Origin: Marinobacter salarius
Lineage (GTDB): Bacteria; Pseudomonadota; Gammaproteobacteria; Pseudomonadales; Oleiphilaceae
DNA: 64,000 nt
Direction: 5' to 3'
NCBI RefSeq assembly: GCF_032922745.1
Contig: NZ_CP136693.1
Location: 1,798,001-1,862,000, forward strand
Shown here: piece after piece, positions 50,798 to 59,796 of the stretch
Numbering within the stretch: position 1 is the stretch's first letter
How the letters are laid out: every line of letters begins with the position of its first letter
Notes under the pieces: model-generated
What the model saw: only the letters and a program-made list of their open reading frames with translations
Databases searched by the model: none
What the model was told of the DNA's origin: nothing
Program-made: the position numbers and the translations under genes

Positions 50798-52738
50798 ATG
50801 CCCCCTCGTTTTCTGAAGGCACTGGTAACCAGCCGCTTGCTGCGACCTGTTTTCCTGATCCTGATTGTTGCTGGCGTGGTGCAGGTGGCCATGAGCCAAT
50901 GGCTGATTTCCAACCAGGTGAACAGCCTGGTCGAGACCGCCGGTTCCGCTCTTGAGGCCAGTAGTCGGGAAGTCAGTGCGTCGTTTGGTGACACGCGCGA
51001 AGACGTCCGTAATCGCCTGCAGCTCATGCAGCAGAGGACCACGGAAGAGTTGGCGGGTGAATTGACGCGTCAGCAGACGGCACAACAGGAGCGGGTGGCG
51101 AACAACGTTCGGTCAGCGGTCATGTCTGAAGCGCAGGGGCTGGCGGAGGTACTGGCGGCGGTCGCTGCGCCACTGATCTGGGATCGGGACGTGCCGCGGT
51201 TGACGGATCTTATTGAGCTGGCGGATGCCCGGGAGTCGGTTCTTTTTGCGATTTATTACGATCAATATGGGGAAAGGCTGACCCGTTATGTTGATCGCAC
51301 GGATGATCGCGTACGCACCTTAATGGAGCAGGGGGAAGGCCGTGGTGCAGCAAACAAAGTTCTGGATGCGGCAAGTCGCGATCCCAATGTGGTTATTATC
51401 ACCGCCGATATAAAACCCCAGGGCACGGCGATTGGTCAGCTGAAAATGGGGCTCTCACTGGAAGGGATCAACCGTGACCTCGCTGCCCTGGAAGAAGAAT
51501 TCAGTGAGACCATCACCGGCAGTATCGACGCGCTGCGCCAGACTTTGGAGGCTGAGACCGGAGAGGTCAACCAGCGCCTGCAGCAACAGCTTGCCACCAT
51601 GGGTGAAGACACGCAGGCACGTATTGATAGCACCGTGGAGGCACTGGATCGTGAGGCAGATAGCCTTTCCTCCAATCTCTCATTCCTTGCCATCGGTTCC
51701 GTGGTTGTGCTGATCGTTCTGGTGGCGGCCGTGCTCGGCGGCGGTCTTCTTCCCCGTGTGCTCCGGTTGAGTTCGGCCATCTGGCAGATAGCCGACGGTG
51801 AGGCCGATCTGACTCGACGGGTATCCCTCAAGGGCCGCGACGAACTGACGGAAATGGCACGGGGCATGAATCAGTTCATCGCCCGCATCCAGGAGCTGGT
51901 GTCAGACGTGAAGTCTTCTGCCGAATCAGCTGCCGACAGGGCCCGTGAGCAGGGACAGATCAGCCGCGATGCGGTATCGGCCGTTAATCGCCAGCAGCAG
52001 GAAGTGGCGGAGGTGTCGGAGACCATGTCGGCAATGTCGGGCAGCATTGCCGAAGTGGCTGACAGCGTCCAGGAAATAGCCGGTTCCGTCCAGAACGTAA
52101 ACGCGGAGAGTGAGGCAACGGCATCGATTTCCCGTGATGTAAGAGGGCGTCTGGATCAGGTTGTTGCTAACGTGGAGCAGGCCGTCGCGGCGGTCAATGA
52201 GCTGAACAGCCAGAGTACGGAAATTGATTCCGTGCTCTCGGTAATCGGAGCTATTGCTGAGCAGACCAACCTGTTGGCGCTTAACGCTGCCATTGAAGCG
52301 GCGAGGGCGGGCGAATCCGGGCGCGGCTTTGCGGTCGTGGCCGATGAAGTGCGTACCCTGGCCAGCCGCACCCAGGAATCCACCACGGAAATTCAGGGCA
52401 TTATTGATCGCCTTCAGCGGGGCAGCCGCCAGACCGTGACCGTGATTGATCAGGTTTCGGGGCAGGTGGCGGAATCGTCCGCCGAATTCCGTCGCGCCGA
52501 CGAGCACTTCGACCAGATCAACCAAATGCTGGGTAGTTTGCAGAAACGCGCGCTTGAGATTTCGGCGGTTGCGGAAGAGCAGAGCAGGAATGCGGGGGAA
52601 GTCAGCGTCAGCGTGACGGACATTGCCCGCCTGTCCGGTGAAACCGTTGACGCCATTGAGCGCTCAGATCAGGCCAGCGGGCAGATCGGGGAACTACTGG
52701 ACACCCTGCAGGGCAAGGCATCCCAGTTCCGGGTATAA
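50798..52738 (+). CDS. Methyl-accepting chemotaxis protein
   Basis: This 646-residue inner-membrane chemoreceptor has an N-terminal transmembrane helix (about residues 18-36), a long periplasmic region (about 37-300) with heptad repeats and a divergent small-ligand part, a second helix (about 300-325), a HAMP domain (about 325-380) and the signalling domain with the conserved hairpin tip EQTNLLALNAAIEAARAGE (about 488-506). The ligand is unknown. It is monocistronic and preceded by GACGGAG. Confidence 0.92.
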   Translation: MPPRFLKALVTSRLLRPVFLILIVAGVVQVAMSQWLISNQVNSLVETAGSALEASSREVSASFGDTREDVRNRLQLMQQRTTEELAGELTRQQTAQQERVANNVRSAVMSEAQGLAEVLAAVAAPLIWDRDVPRLTDLIELADARESVLFAIYYDQYGERLTRYVDRTDDRVRTLMEQGEGRGAANKVLDAASRDPNVVIITADIKPQGTAIGQLKMGLSLEGINRDLAALEEEFSETITGSIDALRQTLEAETGEVNQRLQQQLATMGEDTQARIDSTVEALDREADSLSSNLSFLAIGSVVVLIVLVAAVLGGGLLPRVLRLSSAIWQIADGEADLTRRVSLKGRDELTEMARGMNQFIARIQELVSDVKSSAESAADRAREQGQISRDAVSAVNRQQQEVAEVSETMSAMSGSIAEVADSVQEIAGSVQNVNAESEATASISRDVRGRLDQVVANVEQAVAAVNELNSQSTEIDSVLSVIGAIAEQTNLLALNAAIEAARAGESGRGFAVVADEVRTLASRTQESTTEIQGIIDRLQRGSRQTVTVIDQVSGQVAESSAEFRRADEHFDQINQMLGSLQKRALEISAVAEEQSRNAGEVSVSVTDIARLSGETVDAIERSDQASGQIGELLDTLQGKASQFRV

Positions 52739-52753
52739 GTGCGCTCGGCGGCT

Positions 52754-53719
52754 CTACTCACAGAGCCGCGCACGGGCACGTCGATATTCATCACCAATTC
52801 GCCCGACAAGATCGCTGACCGATACAACGTCGGTGATCTGGCTGACGCCCTGGCCGGCGGACCAGACGGTTTTCCAGGCTTTGGCTTCGTCGTCCACGGG
52901 CTTGAGCTTATCGCCGTAATTCAGCTCACCGGCCTGGTTCAGTTTATCCATGGGGTAGCCGGCGGCTTCCAGACTCTGACGCATAAAGTTTGCGGGAATC
53001 CCTGACACCGCCGGCGTGTGGATGATATCGCCCGATACCGCTTCGATGATCATGTTCTGGTAGGCCGCTTCCGCCCGCGATTCCGTGGTATTGATAAATC
53101 GCGTGCCCAGATAGCAAAGGTCAGCGCCCATCGCCTGGGCGGCCAGAATATCTTCGCCTTTGGAAAGCCCGCCGGCAAGCAGGATCACGCCCTCGAATAC
53201 CTCTCGGATTTCGTGCACCAGCACGAACGGATTAATGATGCCGGCGTGTCCGCCCGCACCGGCAGACACCGCGATAATGCCATCCACACCTGCTTCGGCT
53301 GCTTTGCGGGCGTGTTTCTGGTTGGTGACATCGTGGAATACCAGGCCGCCGTAACTGTGCACCGCTTCGGTCACTTTGGTGGCGGCTCCCAGTGAGGTGA
53401 TCACTATGGGCACCTGGTGTTTCACGCACAGGTCCAGATCGGCCTCCCAGCGCGGGTTCGTGCGATGAACGATGAGGTTCACGGCGTAAGGCGCGGCTGT
53501 TTGGTCCGGATGGGTTTCCCGAAAGTCTTTCAGGCCTTCGTTCATCTGAATCACCCATTCCTCGAAGCCTTCGCTGGTGCGCTGGTTCAGGGCCGGGAAG
53601 CTGCCAACAATGCCCTGCTTGCAGCAGGCCAGCGCCATCTCCGGGCCGGAGATCAGGAACATGGGTGCCGCCACCAGCGGGAGACTCAGCGATGTCTTCA
53701 GGGATTCAGGTAAGGCCAT
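52754..53719 (-). CDS. Nitronate monooxygenase family flavoprotein
   Basis: This 321-residue FMN-dependent TIM-barrel protein fits the nitronate monooxygenase/2-nitropropane dioxygenase family: PLVAAPMFLISGPEMALACCKQG at the N-terminus, the AGAGGHAG motif (about residues 175-182, phosphate binding) and ILLAGGLSKGEDILAAQAMGADLCYLGTRF in the C-terminal half. These enzymes detoxify alkyl nitronates; some members are enoyl reductases. It converges on the chemoreceptor gene with 15 nt between stops. Confidence 0.9.
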   Translation of the reverse strand: MALPESLKTSLSLPLVAAPMFLISGPEMALACCKQGIVGSFPALNQRTSEGFEEWVIQMNEGLKDFRETHPDQTAAPYAVNLIVHRTNPRWEADLDLCVKHQVPIVITSLGAATKVTEAVHSYGGLVFHDVTNQKHARKAAEAGVDGIIAVSAGAGGHAGIINPFVLVHEIREVFEGVILLAGGLSKGEDILAAQAMGADLCYLGTRFINTTESRAEAAYQNMIIEAVSGDIIHTPAVSGIPANFMRQSLEAAGYPMDKLNQAGELNYGDKLKPVDDEAKAWKTVWSAGQGVSQITDVVSVSDLVGRIGDEYRRARARLCE

Positions 53720-53826
53720 GAGAATTCCTTAATTTTTGTTGGAACTTATGTAATGTATAAAGATCTTAGCGTGCTCATTACCGCATGAAAACGTCCACGA
53801 ATGAATAAACAACAAGGAGCTCTACC

Positions 53827-54558
53827 ATGGGCGAGGCAAAAAGAAGAAAAGAGACCGGCGCACCGCCGCCCAACAGGAAGAAAGATCGTAAGTCGCTGTA
53901 TATCGGCATCAGTGTCATCGTTCTTGTTTTTGTTGCGGTGGGCGTATTTTTCCTGACCGCGAGCCCGGCCCCCACCTCGGATGAGTTGCCGGTTGCCGGC
54001 CCCAATGCCGACCCGTTTCCTGCCCAACTGGATCGCTTCGGCGTCTCCGTTGGTGACGAAGACGCACCCGTGGTGGTGCGGGAGTTCGCAGACTACCAGT
54101 GCCCCGCCTGCGCGCGTTTTTCGGACGCCAGCCAGCAGTTGAAACAGGAATACGTGGAGTCCGGCAAGGTGCGGTTTGTGTACTTTGATCTGCCACTCCA
54201 GCAGCACGACAACGCCATGCCAGCGGCACAGGCCGCTCGTTGCGCGGGTGACCAGGATGGCTACTGGGCCATGCACGACAAGTTGTTCGACATGCAGACC
54301 GAATGGAGCGGTTCCAGCAGCCCGGTTGATACCTTTAGCCGCTACGCCGAGGATCTGGGGCTTGATGACCGCCGTTTCAGTCGGTGTATGACCACGGATC
54401 TCCACGTCGAAGAAATCGAGCAGAGTCGTCGAGTGGCCATGCAGCTTCGCGTTACCAGTACCCCAACCGTGTTGGTGGACAATATCCGCCTGACCCGCCC
54501 CGGATGGGGGCAGTTGTCGGCGATGGTTGAGCGGGAGCTGGCCGGTTCCCAGCGATAA
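53827..54558 (+). CDS. DsbA-family membrane-anchored thioredoxin-like protein
   Basis: This 243-residue protein begins with a charged cytoplasmic tail (MGEAKRRKET), has one transmembrane helix (about residues 22-44) and a periplasmic thioredoxin-fold domain with active site CPAC (about 96-99) and the cis-proline loop TSTPTVLVDN (about 217-226). It resembles DsbA/DsbG-like oxidoreductases of the COG1651 group. It probably works in periplasmic disulfide exchange; its partner is unknown. The start has AAGGAG upstream. Confidence 0.87.
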   Translation: MGEAKRRKETGAPPPNRKKDRKSLYIGISVIVLVFVAVGVFFLTASPAPTSDELPVAGPNADPFPAQLDRFGVSVGDEDAPVVVREFADYQCPACARFSDASQQLKQEYVESGKVRFVYFDLPLQQHDNAMPAAQAARCAGDQDGYWAMHDKLFDMQTEWSGSSSPVDTFSRYAEDLGLDDRRFSRCMTTDLHVEEIEQSRRVAMQLRVTSTPTVLVDNIRLTRPGWGQLSAMVERELAGSQR

Positions 54559-54575
54559 TACGGCGACAGGTTCTC

Positions 54576-54610
54576 CCTGGAAAACTTCCGTACGGCGGGA
54601 GTTTTCCAGG
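54576..54610 (+). other. Stem-loop after the DsbA-like gene
   Basis: CCTGGAAAACT and AGTTTTCCAGG form a perfect 11-bp stem around a 13-nt loop that includes CCGTACGG. It starts 17 nt after the stop codon. No T-tract follows, so it is a weak or factor-dependent terminator at best. It does not share the core of the long-stem elements. Confidence 0.5.
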
Positions 54611-54767
54611 CCGAAAACTGCAGCGCCGGGCATTGTTAATGACGTCCCTGTAACTCCCCGTAATACTCTCCTTCGTCCGTATTCGTTAGAATGGCTGCCT
54701 CGCGCCCGTCGGCGATTATCAACCATGCTCCGGATTTACGGTCCGGCCCGCAGGAGAAACCAGACTC

Positions 54768-55778
54768 ATGAGCCAGGATGTTGTTGTCTGCGCGCTTTAT
54801 AAGTTCGCAGTTCTGAATGATTACAAAGCCCTTCGTCAGCCATTGCTGGACCTGATGTTGGAGAAAGAGGTGCACGGCACATTGCTGCTGGCTCGTGAGG
54901 GCATTAACGGCACCATAGCCGGCAGCCGTGAAGGTGTGGATGCCATTCGCGACTGGTTGGAGGCTGACCAGCGGTTCGAGGGCATCGACTACAAAGAATC
55001 GTTCGTCGACATCCAGCCCTTCAAGCGAACCAAAGTGAAGCTCAAGAAAGAGATCGTCACCATGGGAGTGGAGGGCATTGACCCGAAACGGATCGTGGGT
55101 ACTTATGTGGATCCCAAAGAGTGGAATGATCTTATTTCAGATCCGGACGTATTGGTGGTAGACACACGCAACCAATATGAAGTGGAGATCGGCACCTTTG
55201 AGAATGCCAGAAACCCGGCCACAGATACGTTTCGTGAGTTTCCGGAGTATGTGAAAGAGAACCTGGACCCTTCGAAGCACAAGAAGGTCGCCATGTTCTG
55301 TACCGGTGGTATCCGCTGTGAGAAATCCACGGCGTTCCTGAAGGAGCAGGGGTTTGATGAGGTCTACCACCTGAAGGGCGGTATTCTCCGGTACCTCGAG
55401 GAAGTCCCGGAATCACAAAGCCTGTGGCAAGGGGAGTGCTTTGTATTTGATGACCGAGTAACGGTGAACCACAAGCTGGAACGGGGTGAGTTCGATCAGT
55501 GTCACGCCTGCCGCCGGCCGATCACCGAGGAAGACAAACAGCGCCCGGAGTATGAGCCGGGCGTGAGTTGCCACCGTTGCATCGATTCGTTGACGGCGGA
55601 GCAGAAAGCCCGTTTTGCCGAGCGTGAGCGGCAAATGCGGTTGGCAGAACGGCGCGGCGAAGCCCATGTAGGTGGCGCAGCGGCGCGCATTGTAGCGGAG
55701 CGTAAAGCCCGGAAAAAGGCGGAGCGGGAACAGCAGGCCCGCAAGAGCGCCATGGGAGAGCGTTGCGCAAAATCCTGA
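54768..55778 (+). CDS. trhO: tRNA uridine(34) hydroxylase TrhO (YceA, rhodanese family)
   Basis: This 336-residue protein makes 5-hydroxyuridine at tRNA position 34. It has an N-terminal domain (about 1-115, LAREGINGTIAGS), a rhodanese domain with the active-site cysteine in FCTGGIRCEKS (about residue 181) and a C-terminal cysteine-rich segment with C-x2-C pairs (QCHACRRPI and SCHRCID). A basic tail (KARKKAEREQQARK) is likely RNA-contacting. It is followed 19 nt later by the DUF481 gene. Confidence 0.93.
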   Translation: MSQDVVVCALYKFAVLNDYKALRQPLLDLMLEKEVHGTLLLAREGINGTIAGSREGVDAIRDWLEADQRFEGIDYKESFVDIQPFKRTKVKLKKEIVTMGVEGIDPKRIVGTYVDPKEWNDLISDPDVLVVDTRNQYEVEIGTFENARNPATDTFREFPEYVKENLDPSKHKKVAMFCTGGIRCEKSTAFLKEQGFDEVYHLKGGILRYLEEVPESQSLWQGECFVFDDRVTVNHKLERGEFDQCHACRRPITEEDKQRPEYEPGVSCHRCIDSLTAEQKARFAERERQMRLAERRGEAHVGGAAARIVAERKARKKAEREQQARKSAMGERCAKS

Positions 55779-55797
55779 CAATAATCAAGGAGATTCC

Positions 55798-56532
55798 ATG
55801 CAGTTCAGAGCAACCCTGGCGATCATTACTCTGACGGTATCGCCGACGATGGTCGTTGGCGCTGAGTTTGACAATTGGGAAGGTGAAGGGGAAGCGGGTG
55901 TGCTTGTCACGTCCGGCAACACCGAGGAGACCAATATCAACGGCCGTCTGGGCCTACTCCACGAAGTTTCAGAGTGGCGGAATACCGGTGATTTTCGTTC
56001 ATATTATTCCGAAACCGATGACACCACAACGGCTGAAAAATACAGCGCTGAAGTGCAGTCTGATTACAAGTTCGAGGGCAGCCAATACCTGTTCGTACGC
56101 GGAGCGTATGAAGACGACCGTTTTTCCGGGTATGACTTCCAGTCCTCGTTGACCACCGGTTACGGTAACCGGGTCTGGCAACGTGGCAAGCGCTCTTTTC
56201 TTGATCTGTCTGTCGGTGGCGGTTATCGGTTTAACAGGCTCGAGGAACCGGAAGCAGACGGCAATCAAGAGGAGGAAGAAGCCATCGCGCGCTTGGCAGG
56301 AAAGTTCGACTACGCCCTCTCTGAGACTGCGTTGTTTCGTCAGAAGCTGAGTGCCGAAATCGGCTTGTCGGAGAACAACACCATCAGTGAGTCGGAAACA
56401 TCCATACAGGCAACGGTTGTGGGTAACCTGTCAATGAAGGCTGCGTATCTGGTTCAGTATGTTTCAGATGAGCCTGAGGGCTCCGAAGACACCGATACTC
56501 AGGTGTCCGTGTCACTGCTCTACGGATTCTGA
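55798..56532 (+). CDS. DUF481 family outer-membrane-like protein (YdiY type)
   Basis: This 244-residue secreted protein has a signal peptide (cleaved near VVG-AE) and a beta-rich body with alternating aromatic residues, ending in the aromatic tail VSLLYGF expected of an outer-membrane barrel. It begins GEGEAGVLVTSGNTEETNING, the usual start of DUF481. Function is unknown. Placement 19 nt after trhO suggests possible read-through. Confidence 0.85.
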   Translation: MQFRATLAIITLTVSPTMVVGAEFDNWEGEGEAGVLVTSGNTEETNINGRLGLLHEVSEWRNTGDFRSYYSETDDTTTAEKYSAEVQSDYKFEGSQYLFVRGAYEDDRFSGYDFQSSLTTGYGNRVWQRGKRSFLDLSVGGGYRFNRLEEPEADGNQEEEEAIARLAGKFDYALSETALFRQKLSAEIGLSENNTISESETSIQATVVGNLSMKAAYLVQYVSDEPEGSEDTDTQVSVSLLYGF

Positions 56533-56539
56533 CCAGGCG

Positions 56540-57487
56540 TTATACTCGATTCCTGAGCCCCAGCTCATCCGGGTAGGGGGTCAGGTATTTCTGGCTGCTG
56601 AGATAGTCCACCGGCTCCCGCCGCTGGGCCATCCGTAGCAACGTCATGGGCACCACCAAGGGCACCTCGCCCCGGTGGTAGGCGTCTATCTGCTCCATCA
56701 GTACCTGCCGGTCTTCGTCTGCCATGGCATCCCGCAGATAGCCCATCAGGTGCTGCATGGCGTTCACGTGGGAACCCCGGCTGACGCGCTGGGTCATCGC
56801 TTCCATGAACGACGAGATGTATCGGTCAGCAATGTCTTTCAACGGTTCTGATTTCAGGTCGCCGAGCATCGGCCCCAACTGCCGATAGATCTTCTCGGAA
56901 TGAGCCAGTAGCTGGAACTTGTGGCGGGTATGGAACTCGATCAATGCACGGGCGGTGAGGTTGTCGCCAGCCACGTTCTGCATCCAGTCATCGTAGGCAA
57001 ATACCCGCTCTATAAAGTTTTCCCTCAGCATGTCGTCGTTCAGACGGCCCTCTTCTTCCACCGGCATCAGCGGGTAGCGACGAATCAGTGCCTCGGCAAA
57101 CAGGCCCCGGCCATCCCTGCGGGTGACATTGCCGTCTTCATTGTGCACCTTGATGCGCTCCATGCCGCAGCTGGGAGACTTGGCCATCAGGATGTAGCCC
57201 CGCAAATCCGCCAGAGTCGGTAGAACCTGGTCGATAAATCCCTGCATGGCATCCGTATGGTCCGCCGTGCCTTTGGTTTCGATCAGCTTCAGGCCGTCGT
57301 GATATTCACGCAGGTGAATGGCGGGCCGGGGCACACCGAGGCCCGCTTCCAGCTCCGGGCAGATGGAACGAAACTCGAAATGGCGGGAAAGTACCTGGGT
57401 GCAGAAGCGGGAATGCTTGTGGCCGCCATCATGGCGGACTTCCTTGCCCAGCAGGCAGGTGCTGATGCCAACGGGAATACCTGTCAC
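56540..57487 (-). CDS. DUF523 and DUF1722 domain protein (YbgA type)
   Basis: This 315-residue cytoplasmic protein joins an N-terminal DUF523 domain (about residues 5-150; GISTCLLGKEVRHDGGHK, AKSPSCGMERIKVH) with a C-terminal DUF1722 domain (about 190-305; ARALIEFHTRHKFQLLAHS). The two conserved cysteines in DUF523 (near positions 11 and 106) suggest metal or cluster binding. In many genomes such proteins lie near photolyase genes; here the photolyase is 50 kb away. Function unknown. Confidence 0.88.
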   Translation of the reverse strand: MTGIPVGISTCLLGKEVRHDGGHKHSRFCTQVLSRHFEFRSICPELEAGLGVPRPAIHLREYHDGLKLIETKGTADHTDAMQGFIDQVLPTLADLRGYILMAKSPSCGMERIKVHNEDGNVTRRDGRGLFAEALIRRYPLMPVEEEGRLNDDMLRENFIERVFAYDDWMQNVAGDNLTARALIEFHTRHKFQLLAHSEKIYRQLGPMLGDLKSEPLKDIADRYISSFMEAMTQRVSRGSHVNAMQHLMGYLRDAMADEDRQVLMEQIDAYHRGEVPLVVPMTLLRMAQRREPVDYLSSQKYLTPYPDELGLRNRV

Positions 57488-57579
57488 TGTCAGTCTCCAA
57501 ATCGAAAAAGATCCTTTGAAGTACGCTTTTCCAGTTTAAACCGATCATCTCCGATGTTAAAACCGACGTGGTGACTCAC

Positions 57580-59796
57580 TCAGCGAGAGGCTGATCGCGC
57601 CAGCGTCAGGGCGTAGATTTCCCGCATGTCCCGGGCAAACTGCTCAACGGAATAGTCCGCCGCGAACGCCAGTGCGTGATCGGCCAGTTCCTGACGCAAG
57701 GCATCGTCTTCCAGCAGCTGTTGCACTCGCTCACACCACTGGTCCTGTTTTTCCGGCGTTTTGAAGCCGTTGTAGCCATGGCGCACCACGTCCTCGATGC
57801 CACTGGAACGCACCGCCACCACCGGTAACCCGGCTGCCATGGCCTCCAGGATCACCATGCCCTGGGTTTCGGATTTGGAAGCAAACAGGAACGCGTCGCC
57901 CAGGTGATACCAGGTGGCCATATCGTCCGGCGGGATGGAGCCGACGAGTGTAAAACAGTCCTGAAGTCCCAGCTCATCAATCCGCTGCTGCAGTCGTTCG
58001 TGCTGGTGTCCTTCACCAATCATCAGGAATCGGAAAGGGCGGTCTGTGCGCCGGCGAAGCTCCTCAATGGCATTGATCATGAAATCAATGTTCTTCTCGT
58101 TGGACAGTCGCGAGACGCTGACAAACACGGTCTCATCGCTGATGCCCAGGGAGTCCCGCAGTTTGCGAACATCACCGTCGTCCACTTCCTGAAATGTCTG
58201 GTACTCAATGCCCGTAGGCTGCACGAATGTGGGGCTTTTCACGCCGATCATCCGCAGGTACTCCTCGGTGGAGTCGGTGGGCACAATCACACCATCGCAT
58301 TTGTTGGCGAAGCGTTTGATCAGCTCGTGGGAGATCAGGTTGCGGAACAGATTGCCCGGCAGCGGCACGAAGTGGGCGTAGTGCTCAAGTCGGGTGTGGT
58401 AGGTGTACACCGCCGGTACTTTCAGGCGCCGGGCCACGAACAGCCCCAGCGAGCCCAGCCAGATGGGGTGGTGAATGTGGATGATGTCGGGTTTGAACGC
58501 TCTCACCTGTCGGCGGATCCTTGCCAGGAAGACGTTGGCAAGGCGGAACTCCCGTTTCTCCCCCATAGCCAGCAGGGACGGCACCCGCACCACGTCGGTT
58601 TCCTCGGTCGGTTGGTCGCGATAGCGGGGGCAAACGATGAGGATGATGTCCCCCAGGGTTTCCAGGCCTTTGCGCAGGCGTGCGATGGAGATGGGCACGC
58701 CGCCAATGAACGGCAGGTAGTTGTTGGTGAACATGGCTACCCGCAAGGGTTTCGACAGCCAGGGCTGGGGGTCCAGATCGTAGTCCGGGTAGTAGTCCTT
58801 CGCCACGAAAATGGCGCTGTACAGCTTGGTGCTGATCAGTACGAACACCGCCACCAGCAGGATGAAGTTGATGTAGCCCACATAGAACAGGGAATAGATA
58901 AAGAACCAGAGCGATTCCAGCGTGCTCAATACAGGGTGCTGTCTCGCCTCCAGGCGCGCCATCGAATGGCTGATTTCGCCGTCGTCGTTCACGTCGATGC
59001 GGACATAGTGGTAGAAGCTGGTGTCGTTGTTCAGCACCAGCCCGCCCGCTCCGCCGGTGGTGATGAAGCGTGTATCACCCTCGACCTGATCGGCATACAG
59101 CGAGAGGTTGGCGGAGAACACCATATCAACATCATGGCGGTCGATGGCGTCCAGCAAGGCCGTTCTGAATTCCGGGGGTTGCAGGAAATCATCATCCTGC
59201 TCGAAAGGGGCTTCCTGATCCGGGTGGAGCAGCGGGTGACCGATGAAGAGAAAGCGCAGCCGGTTGGGTTCCTGGCTTAACAGGTCATTCAGCCAGCGGA
59301 TCTGCCATTGCCAGGGCGTCTTGCTAGTGCTGTCGAGGAAGATCAGACGGGCGCCGCCGGCCTTGATGCTGAAGAAGTGAGGGCCGAAGTGGTCGTAAAA
59401 CCGGTAACTGCCAAAGTTCTCGTACTCATTCTCACCGAAGGTCAGCAGGTAGGGAATCTCCAGATGGGAGAGTGTGCCCTGGATGGCCCGGTACTTGTCT
59501 TCGCCGCCGCCACTCACCGCGTTACCGGCGGACACCATAAAATCCACGCCGGACTGGTTGAGGGCCGGTATCATGCGTTCCTCGAACACGCCCACGGAAT
59601 TATTGATATTGCCCACGACCGCGAAACTGAAACCGCCGTCATCGGAGAGCATGTCGTGGATGCGGGCGACCTGTTCCGTGTGCAGGGCCTCGAAATCCGG
59701 CTCGAACAGGTTCAGGTAGGCCTTGTACCCGATCAGCAGTACAACGATCGTCAGGCTGATGTAGAACAGCACTTTTAATGGGTGACGTCGCTTCAT
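57580..59796 (-). CDS. Fusion of degenerate metallophosphoesterase and GT4 glycosyltransferase, membrane-anchored
   Basis: This 738-residue protein has a transmembrane helix (about residues 8-24), a calcineurin-like phosphoesterase region (about 55-285), a hydrophobic pair (about 295-332) and a GT4 glycosyltransferase (about 350-738; FTNNYLPFIGGV, HIHHP, SRLSNEKN, and the E-x7-E block SETQGMVILEAMAAG). The phosphoesterase has lost most metal ligands: GNINN, SAGNAV, FGENEY and ANLS stand where D-x-H, GD, GNHE/D and GHxH belong; only GH at 186-187 remains. The GT resembles glucosyl-diacylglycerol synthases. The start at 59796 (MKRRHPLKVL) overlaps the upstream gene by 4 nt. A role in glycolipid synthesis is inference. 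Confidence 0.85.
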   Translation of the reverse strand: MKRRHPLKVLFYISLTIVVLLIGYKAYLNLFEPDFEALHTEQVARIHDMLSDDGGFSFAVVGNINNSVGVFEERMIPALNQSGVDFMVSAGNAVSGGGEDKYRAIQGTLSHLEIPYLLTFGENEYENFGSYRFYDHFGPHFFSIKAGGARLIFLDSTSKTPWQWQIRWLNDLLSQEPNRLRFLFIGHPLLHPDQEAPFEQDDDFLQPPEFRTALLDAIDRHDVDMVFSANLSLYADQVEGDTRFITTGGAGGLVLNNDTSFYHYVRIDVNDDGEISHSMARLEARQHPVLSTLESLWFFIYSLFYVGYINFILLVAVFVLISTKLYSAIFVAKDYYPDYDLDPQPWLSKPLRVAMFTNNYLPFIGGVPISIARLRKGLETLGDIILIVCPRYRDQPTEETDVVRVPSLLAMGEKREFRLANVFLARIRRQVRAFKPDIIHIHHPIWLGSLGLFVARRLKVPAVYTYHTRLEHYAHFVPLPGNLFRNLISHELIKRFANKCDGVIVPTDSTEEYLRMIGVKSPTFVQPTGIEYQTFQEVDDGDVRKLRDSLGISDETVFVSVSRLSNEKNIDFMINAIEELRRRTDRPFRFLMIGEGHQHERLQQRIDELGLQDCFTLVGSIPPDDMATWYHLGDAFLFASKSETQGMVILEAMAAGLPVVAVRSSGIEDVVRHGYNGFKTPEKQDQWCERVQQLLEDDALRQELADHALAFAADYSVEQFARDMREIYALTLARSASR

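Noticed and set aside
54636..54875. A 79-codon minus-strand frame over the trhO start
   Set aside because: It overlaps the conserved N-terminus of trhO antisense and has no ribosome-binding site or recognisable domain.
57904..59280. A 458-codon plus-strand frame opposite the glycosyltransferase fusion
   Set aside because: Its composition (His-, Gln- and Val-rich) is typical of an antisense shadow in GC-rich DNA.
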